A stretch of DNA of 64,000 bases from Pseudomonadota bacterium (GTDB lineage: Bacteria > Desulfobacterota > Desulfobacteria > Desulfobacterales > Desulfolunaceae), in NCBI GenBank assembly GCA_018818835.1, contig JAHIRD010000134.1, positions 35,071 to 99,070 on the forward strand. Reading direction: 5' to 3'. Made by a program: the position numbers and the translations under genes. Of the stretch, positions 43,941 to 53,603 are shown piece by piece. Numbering within the stretch: position 1 is the stretch's first letter; each line of letters starts with the position of its first letter. The notes under the pieces were generated by a model, which saw nothing but the letters and a program-made list of their open reading frames with translations, did not search any database and was not told where the DNA came from.

Positions 43941-45968
43941 TTAAAGATCAATGGCCTGACGATCAGCCATATCCATAAGAACACGCTCTCTTGCTTTATC
44001 GATGCCCAGTTCTTTTCGTTTTTTATCAATGTGGGCAATCATTTTCTGGGCATGTTTGATGGGGTCTTCTTCACAATCCCACATACCGCCGTAGAGTTTT
44101 TCATGATCTTTGTAGAGATGGTTCTTGAATACGGGTGCACCTTCAACGGGCAGTGAATAACCAAATACTGTGTAAACACCTGATGCGACAAAGTATTGAC
44201 CAATGGAAATGGCTTTTTCACTCATCCATTCAGGGGCACTACCGGCAACGGGTAGATCACAGATGTCTTTACCCAGACCGCCAGCTTTAACAACTTCCGT
44301 TGCAGCAAGTAGAATACGGCTGTTATCCACACAGGAACCCAGATGAAGAACCGGAGGAATACCAACGACTTCACACACTTCGGCAAGTCCTGGCCCACAG
44401 AATACGGCTGCGGATTCAGGCTCAAGAAGACCTTCCATGGCGCAAGCAATGGCACTGCAGCCTGTGGTGAGAACAAGGACATCATTTTTAATCAGTTCTT
44501 TGACGATGGTGATGTGCTGTTCATTGTGCTTGGTTCTGGCGTTGTTACACCCAACCACACCGGCAATACCACGGATACGGCCGTTGATGATGTTGTCATT
44601 CAAGGTGTAATAGCTGCCTCTGAAAGATCCACCTAGGTGGTATTCAATGGACTCAACACTGAATCCGGCAACCTGGGGTTTTTTGTACGGCGGAATCATG
44701 ACTTCCGTACCACGGTTTTGGAAATTATCCACAGCCATTTTGACAATTTTCTTGGCATCATCCATGGCGTAATGTTCATCAAATTCAATGTGGATGACGT
44801 TATCCTGCTCCATCTTACCCATGGGGTGGGTGGTGATCAGCTTGGTGTGAAAACATTTAGCCACGTTGGCAAGATTCTGGAAGATACACTGAACATCCAC
44901 AACCATGGCATCACAGGCACCTGTGATGATGGCAAGTTCCTGCTGGAGAAAAGTACCTGCCTGGGGGACACCATGACGTTGGAGAATTTCATTGGCGGTA
45001 CAGCATATGCCGCTCAGGACAATACCCTTTGCGCCTTTTGTGATGGCATAATCAAGCATTTCTTTGGACTGGCAGGCTGCAACGATCATTTCTGACAAAA
45101 GGGGTTCATGTCCATGAACAATGACGTTGACATGGTCAGCTTTCATGACGCCCAGGTTTGCTTCGGAAAGAACCGGAGAGGGTGTTCCGAACATAACATC
45201 CTGAAGATCAGTGGCCAGCATGGAGCCGCCCCAACCATCTGCAAGGGATGCACGTGTGGATTGTTTCGTGAGGTTTTTGTAATCCTGGTCCACACCCATG
45301 TGGGTCCGATGCATGATGTCGACAATTTCACGGTCGATATTTCGTGGAAGCACACCGTTTTTCTTCCATTTTTCATAGAGTGGCTTGGGAGCACGTTTCA
45401 GGTACGATAGTTCACCTTCAGTTTTACCCCATTCGGCCATGGCTTTTTCAGCCACTTCAAGGGCGATTTCATCCAGGTTTCGATCCTGGGTTTTACCATC
45501 AACCTCAACGGTGGTTGCAACGCCCAGATGGGGGGCAATGGCAACAAGCTTCTGATAATCTTTAATCTGATAATCATGGGCTTCTTTCCGGGCAACGGAG
45601 AGAAAGGTTTCAGCCACACCGCGACCATGGTCGGAGTGGGCTGCAGCACCGGCTGCCACCATGCGGGCAAAGTTTCGTGCTGCAATGGTGTTGGGTGTTG
45701 CACCGCAAAGACCTTTACGTGTATCTTCGCCTTCAATTCCACCTTTGGGAAGGGGTAGACGGCAAGGGCCCATGGCGCAGTTTTTACAACAGATGCCTTG
45801 CATACCAATGTTACAGGGTTTCATATCAACAGCGCGATCAAATACAGTCTCAATTTTCAACTGCTGAGCACGTTTGATCATCTGCTGGGTTGCTATGTCT
45901 ATGGAAGCTTCAAGCGGATTGGCCAGTTTGGCTTCTTTTACCGCTTTAACTTTTGTTTCTTCTGCCAT
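43941..45968 (-). CDS. acsA: Anaerobic carbon monoxide dehydrogenase catalytic subunit
   Basis: This 675-residue protein reduces CO2 to CO, or oxidises CO, at the Ni-4Fe4S C-cluster and passes CO to AcsB through a tunnel. The N-terminal cysteines (CNIGMQGICCKNCAMGPCRLP, about residues 52-72) bind the B- and D-clusters; C-cluster ligands are in the HEPLLSE, GICCTANE, CVDNSR and CAMEGL regions. It is encoded next to acsB, which supports the bifunctional CODH/ACS complex rather than a monofunctional CooS. Confidence 0.97.
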   Translation of the reverse strand: MAEETKVKAVKEAKLANPLEASIDIATQQMIKRAQQLKIETVFDRAVDMKPCNIGMQGICCKNCAMGPCRLPLPKGGIEGEDTRKGLCGATPNTIAARNFARMVAAGAAAHSDHGRGVAETFLSVARKEAHDYQIKDYQKLVAIAPHLGVATTVEVDGKTQDRNLDEIALEVAEKAMAEWGKTEGELSYLKRAPKPLYEKWKKNGVLPRNIDREIVDIMHRTHMGVDQDYKNLTKQSTRASLADGWGGSMLATDLQDVMFGTPSPVLSEANLGVMKADHVNVIVHGHEPLLSEMIVAACQSKEMLDYAITKGAKGIVLSGICCTANEILQRHGVPQAGTFLQQELAIITGACDAMVVDVQCIFQNLANVAKCFHTKLITTHPMGKMEQDNVIHIEFDEHYAMDDAKKIVKMAVDNFQNRGTEVMIPPYKKPQVAGFSVESIEYHLGGSFRGSYYTLNDNIINGRIRGIAGVVGCNNARTKHNEQHITIVKELIKNDVLVLTTGCSAIACAMEGLLEPESAAVFCGPGLAEVCEVVGIPPVLHLGSCVDNSRILLAATEVVKAGGLGKDICDLPVAGSAPEWMSEKAISIGQYFVASGVYTVFGYSLPVEGAPVFKNHLYKDHEKLYGGMWDCEEDPIKHAQKMIAHIDKKRKELGIDKARERVLMDMADRQAIDL

Positions 45969-46065
45969 TAGAGGTTCCTCCTCATATTAAATGATTATGG
46001 CGTTTTATGCCTGAATAATAAAAACAAAAATACCAGGCAGTAAGTCCATGATGATACAATCTATA

Positions 46066-47592
46066 CTATGATGCTTTTTTATGAATCGACATCAGCCGAG
46101 CAAGCATCTTGTCATGTACGGTTTTCTGCTCGGAAGCAGGTGTCAATGTGATTTCTTTTTTCTCACGTTTGGCAGCCGTTTCTTCTCGTGCAGCAGCACG
46201 TTTAGCACGGATTTCAGCCTCTTCAGCTTCACGTTTTGCTCGGTCAGCTGCGATGGCATCTGAAGTGGCTTTGGCTTTGGCTTCTGCATCTGCCTTGGCT
46301 TTGGCTTCTGCCTGTGCCTTGGCTTTAATTTCTGCATCTGCTTTGGCTTTGGCAGCAGCTTCTGCTTGAGCCTGAAGGGCTGCAGCAGCTATAGCAGGAT
46401 CAACTGCAGGCGCGGCCGGAGCAGCAGCAGGTGCCGGTGCAGCAGCAGCAGGTGCAGCAGGCGCGGCAGCAGCAGGTGCAGCAGCTTTGGGTGCTTCGGG
46501 TTTTGCAGCAGCCTTGGGAGCTTCTTTTTTCGGAGCTGCTTTTTTCTCTTCTTCAATGGTGAGATCAACTTTGGGAGCCAGTTTTGCAAAGTCAATGGAC
46601 ACATCATCAAGGCGTTTGGTGATCGGAGCCACGTCCATGGCTGAGCCGCCGTCTGAAATCAGATCAATGTATGCTTTGACAAGTTTTATTGCTTCGGGAT
46701 GACGCATGATGAGAATGTCTGAGCCTGCAACAAGGTAGCTGACAGCTCCAACTGCCTCAAGAAGGATGCTTCTTTTTTCGGGATCTCCAAGAAGAGGGGC
46801 ATCTTCAACTTTCAGCTTGGCTTCCTTGCATTTCCAGATTTCATTTCCCAGGTTGTTGATGATGGGGAATTGAAGTTTGTCGTCACCCTGGGCCATGGCG
46901 GCCATTCTCAGACGTTCCATGACCGAATACGTATATTCAAGACCGTAGCCGAGACCACCGGTGGTGGGATCGACAATAATACGATTCATGGGAACGCCCA
47001 GGTTCTCAAGAAGAATGTTTACCTGTTTGGCAAGGTTAACATCAATAGGAGAAGAAGAAATCAGAGTATGTCCATAACCCATGGCAGAGGCACCGATTCC
47101 TTTATGGTTCGAATCTTCCACCGGACCAAGGGTCAGTTTTTCTCCATCACAGTCCTGGGATATTTTTTTCAGAACTTCTTCGTCTTTTACAGGATTACCG
47201 CAACCCCAAACGATCAAAGGAACGTCAATGGCGGCCAGTACTTTTTTTACTGTGGCAGATGCCGACGCCGGGCTCGCATCCTTATCATTGGGGTCCGTGC
47301 TTTTCAGCTGAAGAACGATCATTTCAGCGCCGTAGTCAGAAACACATTTTTTTGCCCATGCTGCGGGGTCGGAAATGACATCCTTAAAGGGAGCAATGGC
47401 CGCTTCAGGCCAATCTTCAGGCTGCATGTCCCATATTTCCATTGCAATTTTAGGTTTGTTCGGCATGTCACCTTCAAACTGGTAGAAAGGGTAGCACGTC
47501 TCTCCACCAACGGTAATTGCCTTGTCGCCTTTACCAATGGTAATCTCCTTAATGCCGCCAGCATAGGATTCTTTTTTAATTTCGAAACCCAA
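46066..47592 (-). CDS. acsD: Corrinoid iron-sulfur protein, small (delta) subunit, with long Ala/Pro/Lys extension
   Basis: AcsD pairs with AcsC to form the methyl-carrying corrinoid protein. Residues 1 to about 345 are the usual TIM barrel (GETCYPFYQFEGDMPN, GCGNPVKDEEVL, VDPTTGGLGYGLEY). After residue about 350 comes an Ala/Pro-rich linker of about 50 residues, then an Ala/Lys/Glu-rich helix of about 75 residues, and a final 30 residues with TVHDKMLARLM. That makes 508 residues against the usual 310 or so. The start is most likely TTG at 47592: AAGGAGGT (47597-47604) lies four bases before it, whereas the in-frame ATG at 47616 lies upstream of that site. It is first in the acs operon. Confidence 0.93.
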   Translation of the reverse strand: MGFEIKKESYAGGIKEITIGKGDKAITVGGETCYPFYQFEGDMPNKPKIAMEIWDMQPEDWPEAAIAPFKDVISDPAAWAKKCVSDYGAEMIVLQLKSTDPNDKDASPASASATVKKVLAAIDVPLIVWGCGNPVKDEEVLKKISQDCDGEKLTLGPVEDSNHKGIGASAMGYGHTLISSSPIDVNLAKQVNILLENLGVPMNRIIVDPTTGGLGYGLEYTYSVMERLRMAAMAQGDDKLQFPIINNLGNEIWKCKEAKLKVEDAPLLGDPEKRSILLEAVGAVSYLVAGSDILIMRHPEAIKLVKAYIDLISDGGSAMDVAPITKRLDDVSIDFAKLAPKVDLTIEEEKKAAPKKEAPKAAAKPEAPKAAAPAAAAPAAPAAAAPAPAAAPAAPAVDPAIAAAALQAQAEAAAKAKADAEIKAKAQAEAKAKADAEAKAKATSDAIAADRAKREAEEAEIRAKRAAAREETAAKREKKEITLTPASEQKTVHDKMLARLMSIHKKAS

Positions 47593-47825
47593 TGTTACCT
47601 CCTTAATAGTTAACAATTATATTGGTTGAAGGTTATTATTTTCCAGTACCGATTAAACTGAAAATACATAGTTATAACCGCCCGGTGGTCCCGGAACGGT
47701 GTAATATAAACCAGTTAAAGTCCTTCCGTTTACCTGAATCATGCATAGATTTTGGCTAATTTTGGCTTAATAATGTTTATAATTTTACTAAAGATAACAA
47801 CGTTACAATTTTTGTTTAAAGAATC

Positions 47826-47854
47826 TTCCTAACAAGCGGGCGAAAAGCTGTCAA
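47826..47854 (-). promoter_or_regulatory. Candidate promoter of the acs operon
   Basis: On the minus strand TTGACA (47854-47849), a 17-base spacer and TAGGAA (47831-47826). The -35 box is perfect and the -10 box weak; the leader would be about 235 bases. Confidence 0.3.
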
Positions 47855-48016
47855 TACAAAAGAACAATGATTATAAATAATATTTGTCCTGTGCCAACAG
47901 TCAGAATTCCTTCAGGGGATACGGCTTTTAAAGGGATGATTTATATCCATAATATCAGGATGATAATGAGCTTGCATTTTTTCCGGGTACGTATTGGTTA
48001 TTTTTTAAAAAAAAAC

Positions 48017-48045
48017 TTGACTGGCTTGGCTCTTTAGGCCATTAT
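48017..48045 (+). promoter_or_regulatory. Candidate promoter of fhs
   Basis: TTGACT (48017-48022), 17-base spacer, CATTAT (48040-48045), leaving a leader of more than 300 bases before the fhs start. Confidence 0.35.
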
Positions 48046-48381
48046 CCGCAATCGTATACTGATTGTACTAATGTTTTTGGCTGATTGTGTCGTTTTAGTT
48101 TTGAAGATTGAACAGCGTTTACGAAAGAAATATGGGTGTACGAAATTCTTTGTGAATCCATTGATTTGCATTGATTTTTTTGGGTATATTTCGGACCTGA
48201 TGCCCGTTATCATCGTTTGTTTCATGACGAATTTTTGTTGTCTGATTTTTTAAATCAGCGAATCTTTTTTAAATATCATTAATATTGATGCCTTTTTTTT
48301 GTCTGATGCTGAACTTAAAGACATTTGACATGTTTAACTTTATTTCCGGCCAAACCGGCTGACTTTCGAAAGGGGTAAATT

Positions 48382-50157
48382 ATGCCATTAGATCCTACCA
48401 AACATGCTGACTGGGAGATTGCCCAGGCAGCAGAAAAAGACATGAAAACAGTTTATGAAATCGGAGACCTTTTTGGTCTGACTAAAGAGGAACTGCTTCC
48501 CCAGGGTCATTTTTTTGGAAAAATTGATTACAGAGCGGTTCTTGATCGTCAAAAAGGAAAACCCCAGGGTAAATACATTGATGTAACAGCCATCACTCCG
48601 ACACCTCTTGGCGAAGGAAAATCCACATCAACCATGGGTCTTGTGGAAGGACTCGGAAAAATCGGTAAACGCGTTTCCGCAGCCATTCGTCAGCCTTCAG
48701 GCGGACCGACCATGAACATCAAAGGATCCGCTGCCGGCGGTGGTCTTGCCCAGTGTATTCCCCTGACACCGTTCTCACTTGGTTTTACCGGTGACATCAA
48801 CGCCATCATGAATGCACACAATTTGGCCATGGTTGCCTTGACCTCCCGTATGCAGCATGAGCGTAATTATAATGACGAACAACTTCTACGCCTCACCAAA
48901 ATGAAACGTCTTGATATTGATCCCACCAATGTTGAAATGGGCTGGGTCATCGATTTCTGCTGTCAGTCTCTCCGGAATATTATTATCGGTATCGATGGTG
49001 TTAACGGAAAACGTGACGGTTTTATGATGAAATCCAAGTTTGGTATTGCTGTTTCTTCTGAAGTTATGGCAATTCTTTCCGTTGCAACATCCCTTAAAGA
49101 TATGCGTGAAAGAATGGGTAAAATCGTTGTGGGTTATGACAAACAGGGCAATGCCGTTACAACGGAAGACCTGGAAGTCGCCGGTGCCATGACCGCATGG
49201 ATGGTTGAAGCCATGAACCCCAACCTGATGCAAACCCTTGAAGGACAGCCTGTTCTTGTTCATGCAGGTCCTTTTGCCAACATCGCCATTGGTCAGAGTT
49301 CCATTATTGCTGACCAGGTCGGTCTCGGTCTGTCTGACTACCATGTGACCGAATCCGGTTTTGGTGCGGATATTGGTTTTGAAAAATTCTGGAACCTTAA
49401 ATGTCGTTTCAGCAAGCTTGTACCTGATGCAGCCGTTGTCGTTGCAACCATCCGGGCCCTTAAATGCCATGGTGGTGCTCCAGTTCCCGTACCCGGTAAA
49501 GCTCTTCCCTCAGAGTACAGCGGAGAAAACGTCGGTTGGGTAGAAAAGGGTTGTGCCAACCTTCTTCACCACATTGCCAATGTTAAAAAAGCCGGAATCA
49601 GTCCTGTTGTCTGCATCAATGCATTCTACACGGATACTGATAACGAAATCAAAAAAGTCCGTGAACTTTGCGAGTCTGTGGGCGCCAAAGTGGCTCTTTC
49701 AAGACACTGGCAAAAAGGTGGTGAAGGTGCCATCGAATTTGCAGAAGCTGTTGTTGAAGCCTGTGAAGAAAAAACAGATTTCAAATTTCTCTACGAACTT
49801 GAAATGCCCATCAAAGACCGCATTGAAAAAATTGCAACAGAAATTTACGGAGCCGATGGCGTTGATTTCTCCGGAGAAGCCCAGAATCAGCTTAAGAGAA
49901 TCCAGGGTAATGCAGAACTTGCCAATCTTGGTCTGTGCATGGTTAAAACCCATCTCTCTTTGTCTGACAATCCTGCTCTCAAAGGTGTGCCCACGAACTG
50001 GAGACTACAGGTTCGTGAAGTTCTCACCTATCGAGGTGCCGGTTTCATTGTTCCGGTTGCCGGTGCCATCAGTTTGATGCCTGGTACCGCATCCAACCCT
50101 GCTTTCCGTCGGGTTGATGTTGATGTTGAAACAGGTAAAGTTGAAGGTGTATTCTAA
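48382..50157 (+). CDS. fhs: Formate--tetrahydrofolate ligase
   Basis: Fhs activates formate with ATP to 10-formyl-THF, the entry step of the methyl branch, or runs in reverse to make ATP during acetate oxidation. The 591-residue protein is complete. The P-loop [10 protein letters not shown] is at about 73-82, followed by [17 protein letters not shown]; later [13 protein letters not shown] and the closing [21 protein letters not shown] are typical. GAAAGGGGT precedes the ATG. A terminator follows at 50193-50228. It is divergent from the acs operon. Confidence 0.98.
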   Translation: MPLDPTKHADWEIAQAAEKDMKTVYEIGDLFGLTKEELLPQGHFFGKIDYRAVLDRQKGKPQGKYIDVTAITPTPLGEGKSTSTMGLVEGLGKIGKRVSAAIRQPSGGPTMNIKGSAAGGGLAQCIPLTPFSLGFTGDINAIMNAHNLAMVALTSRMQHERNYNDEQLLRLTKMKRLDIDPTNVEMGWVIDFCCQSLRNIIIGIDGVNGKRDGFMMKSKFGIAVSSEVMAILSVATSLKDMRERMGKIVVGYDKQGNAVTTEDLEVAGAMTAWMVEAMNPNLMQTLEGQPVLVHAGPFANIAIGQSSIIADQVGLGLSDYHVTESGFGADIGFEKFWNLKCRFSKLVPDAAVVVATIRALKCHGGAPVPVPGKALPSEYSGENVGWVEKGCANLLHHIANVKKAGISPVVCINAFYTDTDNEIKKVRELCESVGAKVALSRHWQKGGEGAIEFAEAVVEACEEKTDFKFLYELEMPIKDRIEKIATEIYGADGVDFSGEAQNQLKRIQGNAELANLGLCMVKTHLSLSDNPALKGVPTNWRLQVREVLTYRGAGFIVPVAGAISLMPGTASNPAFRRVDVDVETGKVEGVF

Positions 50158-50515
50158 ACCCTTTGAGGTGAGAATAAACCCTGATTTATAATAAAAAGGC
50201 TGGAGACTTATTTCTCCGGCCTTTTTTTATGGGCCCTGGGCTGGAAAAGATAACGGCTCTATCTTTTATGTGGCGTTAGAGATAATTACATCTGATATAT
50301 ATCTGACAAGCCAAGCCTTATGTTAATCCCTATATTTTTCCTTCAATTCGGGTATTTTTCTTGATTAAAGAGACATATCATTTTACAATCTCAAATTCAG
50401 GTTTTGTTTGAAATATACGTTGTGGATAACTCCCTGGATGGCGATACGTTCACAACTTTAATACAGTGTTCTTTTATGAGTTCGACAATCCATGCTCTAA
50501 TCTGAAGGAGATGTC
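50158..50515. other. Intergenic region fhs-acsV
   Basis: It contains the fhs terminator (50193-50228). The rest shows no gene and no promoter I can defend; AAGGAG at 50504-50509 is the acsV ribosome site. Confidence 0.6.
50193..50228 (+). terminator. Terminator of fhs
   Basis: AAAAAGGCTGGAG pairs with CTCCGGCCTTTTT with one mismatch, followed by a T-run. Confidence 0.85.
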
Positions 50516-52477
50516 ATGAGTAAACATAAGGTAAGTTTTCTTCCTCATAACAAAGAAATAGAAATTGAATCAGGTGAAACGATCATTCGCGCTGCCATGA
50601 ACGCTGGGGTGCATGTCAATGCATCATGCGGTGGTGAAGGCGTTTGTGGTAAATGCCGTGTGATGATCGAACAGGGGGATGTAAAGGGTGAATCATCCTC
50701 CATGCTTACAATGGAGGATTTTGACAAGGGATACAGGCTGGCCTGTCTTTCTAAGATTGAATCCGATCTTGTGGTGCGAATTCCCTCGGAATCCTTCATG
50801 GAAGCAAGCTCCCTCAATATTGCAAGCAGCCCAAGGAAAACTGCCCACATTAAAGTCATGGATTTCAATAAACTGAGGGAAGAAGGGCTATTTTCACCCC
50901 CCATGGAAAAGATCTATGTTGAACTTGAACCCCCTACGGCAGCAGATAATACGTCGGATGTTACACGTCTTGTGACACACCTGAAACGATATAAAAATGA
51001 GGACAAACTTCAGCTTTCATTGCCGGTGATCCAGAAAATATCCGATGTGATTCGCGAACAGGATTTTAAACTCACAGCAACCATCGCACGGCCCGTCAGA
51101 AATGAAAACAAATCACGTATTATCAATATTCAGGCAGGCGATACGACCCAAAGAAACTATGCCATTGCTCTGGATATCGGTACCACGACCATCTATGGCC
51201 AGTTGGTGAATCTGATCACTGGAGAAGCCGTTGTTCAGTATGGGGAATTTAACGGTCAAATCAGTTACGGTGAAGATGTAATCAGCCGGATTATGTATGC
51301 GGAAAAAGAGGGTGGGCTTGAGCGGATGAAGCAGGTGGTTGTTGAAACCATCAACACCGTCATCGATATGTTGAAAAAAAGGTCCAAGGTGGATCCGGAA
51401 GATATCTCATCCATCACCATTGCCGGAAACACAACCATGACTCAGCTTTTTCTGGGCGTGAATCCCAAATATATCCGAAGGGCCCCTTACGTACCTGCAT
51501 CAACTTTATATCCTCCCTTGAATGCTGCGGGTTTAGGCCTTCATCTCGCCCCCCATGTGATGGCCCTGGTCTATCCCCAGGTTTCCAGCTATGTGGGTGG
51601 TGATATTGTGGCCGGTGTCATGGGATCAGGCATGTATCGAAGCGAAAAACTTACATTATATATTGATATCGGAACCAATGCTGAAATTGTTATCGGAAAC
51701 AAGGACTGGCTCGCATGCACCGCCTGTTCGGCAGGACCTGCATTCGAAGGGGGAGGTATCAAGCTGGGGATGAGAGCATCCAAGGGAGCTATTGAAGATT
51801 TTTCAATGGATCCAATGACATTTGAACCCATGATCATAACCATTGGAAATGTCAGACCCAAAGGAATCTGCGGTTCAGGTCTGATAACCATGGTGGCCAT
51901 CATGTTTGAATTCGGTGTGATCGACAGCCGGGGAAAATTCAACAGGGACCTTAATACGCCCCGTATCCGGAAAACCGATGATATTTGGGAATATGTGGTG
52001 TCCTGGGCCCATGAAACCCAGATCAACCGGGATGTGGTGCTGACCGAACCGGATATCGACAATCTGATCCGGGCCAAGGGTGCTGTATACAGCGGGTGTC
52101 AGACCCTTTTAGAAGAGGTGGGGCTGACTATCAATGATATTGAGCATATCATTCTGGCCGGAGGCTTCGGAAGCTATATTGACCTTGAAAAGGCCATGAC
52201 CATCGGATTTATTCCTGAAACAGATCCGGATAAGGTGACCTTCATCGGCAATGGATCCCTCATGGGCGCCAAGATGAGTTCTTTGACCAACAGACTGAGG
52301 CGGGATGTGGGGGAAGTGACCAACACCATGACTAATTTTGAGCTTTCGGAAACGCCCTCGTATATGGATCATTACATTGCAGCTCTTTTTCTTCCCCACA
52401 CGGATCTGAACCTGTTCCCAAGACTGAAAAAAAGAATGGATGCAAGACGCGAAGCAAAAAAACAAAATCCGGTTTAA
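50516..52477 (+). CDS. acsV: Corrinoid iron-sulfur protein reductive activator
   Basis: AcsV/RACo restores Co(I) on the corrinoid iron-sulfur protein using ATP. Of 653 residues, the first 95 form a 2Fe-2S ferredoxin domain (CGGEGVCGKC near residue 39, ACLSK near 80). A linker follows, then the ASKHA ATPase from about residue 218 (YAIALDIGTTTIYGQL, LYIDIGTNAEIV, GPAFEGGGIKLGM, GGFGSYIDLEKA). It is about 130 residues longer than the paralogue at 15870, mainly in the linker and middle domain. AAGGAGATGTC precedes the ATG. cooC follows 87 bases downstream. Confidence 0.92.
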   Translation: MSKHKVSFLPHNKEIEIESGETIIRAAMNAGVHVNASCGGEGVCGKCRVMIEQGDVKGESSSMLTMEDFDKGYRLACLSKIESDLVVRIPSESFMEASSLNIASSPRKTAHIKVMDFNKLREEGLFSPPMEKIYVELEPPTAADNTSDVTRLVTHLKRYKNEDKLQLSLPVIQKISDVIREQDFKLTATIARPVRNENKSRIINIQAGDTTQRNYAIALDIGTTTIYGQLVNLITGEAVVQYGEFNGQISYGEDVISRIMYAEKEGGLERMKQVVVETINTVIDMLKKRSKVDPEDISSITIAGNTTMTQLFLGVNPKYIRRAPYVPASTLYPPLNAAGLGLHLAPHVMALVYPQVSSYVGGDIVAGVMGSGMYRSEKLTLYIDIGTNAEIVIGNKDWLACTACSAGPAFEGGGIKLGMRASKGAIEDFSMDPMTFEPMIITIGNVRPKGICGSGLITMVAIMFEFGVIDSRGKFNRDLNTPRIRKTDDIWEYVVSWAHETQINRDVVLTEPDIDNLIRAKGAVYSGCQTLLEEVGLTINDIEHIILAGGFGSYIDLEKAMTIGFIPETDPDKVTFIGNGSLMGAKMSSLTNRLRRDVGEVTNTMTNFELSETPSYMDHYIAALFLPHTDLNLFPRLKKRMDARREAKKQNPV

Positions 52478-52564
52478 TGGAGTTGCCGGTTTTTTAAATA
52501 TTCTGTGGAACAAAGGTGATCAACGTTTGTTCCATGACATTTTAATTTTGGAGAAATCGTTATT

Positions 52565-53323
52565 ATGGGAAAAGTCATTGCCGTAGCCGGAAAAGGCGGA
52601 ACAGGAAAAACAACGACTGCATGCCTTGTTACACGCTATCTTACAAAAACCAAATACAGCCCGATACTTGCTGTTGATGCAGACCCCAACTCCAACCTTG
52701 GGGAAACCATGGGTATTGTCATTGAAAAAACCGTGGGAGATATCAGGGAAAACTTCATGAAAGATCCCCAGGGTCTGCCGCCGGGTATGGATAAAATTAA
52801 TTATCTGGAGTTGTTGATGAACCAGGTCTTGATTGAGAGAAAGGAATTTGATCTTCTGGTCATGGGTCGTCAGGAAGGAACCGGATGCTATTGCATGGTG
52901 AATAATATCCTTAACCGTTTTTCCGAACAGCTTTCAAAAAATTATAAGTATCTTGTGGTCGACAACGAGGCCGGCATGGAACACCTGAGCAGAAGAACCA
53001 GCGGGCAAGTGGATATGCTGCTTATGGTCACGGACTATTCTTTAAGGGGCTTACGGGCCTTGAAACGGATCCATGATATGCTCGGAAGCTTGAAGCTTCA
53101 TATCCAGAGTATGGGGATAATCGTCACACGTGCTCCTGAAACCTTGAATGACGCGTTTATGAAGGAAGTGGAAGAAATCGGTATTCCTATTTTGGGGATT
53201 GTGCCTGATGATGCGCTATTATTGGACTATGATATGGAACAGAAATCACTGATGGATCTTCCTGAGGAGGCATCTTCGGTTATGGCCATTAAAACAATGA
53301 TGGACAAGATCATGCCTGTTTGA
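52565..53323 (+). CDS. CooC/AcsF-type nickel-insertion ATPase
   Basis: The 252-residue ATPase has a P-loop GKGGTGKTT (9-17), DADPNSN, and the CxC pair Cys108/Cys110 (GTGCYCMVNN), the expected nickel site. VDNEAGMEHLSRRTSG is the switch II region. It shares the fold of the protein at 36953 but differs enough to suggest a different client, for example AcsB nickel loading (AcsF type) versus CODH. It lies behind acsV in one plus-strand unit. Confidence 0.9.
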   Translation: MGKVIAVAGKGGTGKTTTACLVTRYLTKTKYSPILAVDADPNSNLGETMGIVIEKTVGDIRENFMKDPQGLPPGMDKINYLELLMNQVLIERKEFDLLVMGRQEGTGCYCMVNNILNRFSEQLSKNYKYLVVDNEAGMEHLSRRTSGQVDMLLMVTDYSLRGLRALKRIHDMLGSLKLHIQSMGIIVTRAPETLNDAFMKEVEEIGIPILGIVPDDALLLDYDMEQKSLMDLPEEASSVMAIKTMMDKIMPV

Positions 53324-53336
53324 TTTAATATTTAGA

Positions 53337-53375
53337 TGGCCTTTTGGAATCCCTGTGATTTTAAAGGGCCTGTTT
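53337..53375 (+). terminator. Possible terminator after the second cooC gene
   Basis: GGCCTTTT near 53340 can pair with AAAGGGCC near 53361 with one bulge, followed by TGTTTTAA. The stem is imperfect. Confidence 0.4.
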
Positions 53376-53495
53376 TAATACGTTTCATCCCGTGTGATTT
53401 TTTGATAGAATCATTCATGTGAGAGATGTCCACCGACGTGCGCGGGATCAAAGAAAACTCCGCAGTCTATGGATTTGAGCAAATCGATTCCGATC

Positions 53496-53561
53496 TCGAA
53501 GGAACTAAATCCCAACAAACGGATGCACTGGACGCTCATTCTTCGTGCCAGTGATACGTGG
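53496..53561 (+). repeat. 66-bp palindromic intergenic repeat, copy 2
   Basis: Partner of 36815-36880. The internal hairpin here is CACTGG...CCAGTG. It lies between cooC and panB and falls inside a spurious N-terminal extension of the panB frame. Confidence 0.8.
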
Positions 53562-53603
53562 TGTTATACCGCAAAGATAAATCATTTTAAAAAGGGGCAT
53601 GCC

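Larger units (their letters stand above)
47617..48381. other. Divergent control region between acs operon and fhs
   Basis: No gene is visible in 765 AT-rich bases. A 60-codon frame at 48071-48253 lacks a ribosome site and family resemblance. Candidate promoters face both ways (47826-47854 on the minus strand, 48017-48045 on the plus strand). Confidence 0.65.

Noticed and set aside
46870..47613. 247-codon plus-strand open frame
   Set aside because: Antisense shadow of acsD; no family resemblance.
48071..48253. 60-codon plus-strand frame upstream of fhs
   Set aside because: No ribosome site, AT-driven composition and no family look.
48886..49470. 194-codon minus-strand frame
   Set aside because: Antisense shadow inside fhs.
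53469..53603. N-terminal extension of panB
   Set aside because: The stretch is the 66-bp intergenic repeat; PanB homology starts at 53604 with a good ribosome site.
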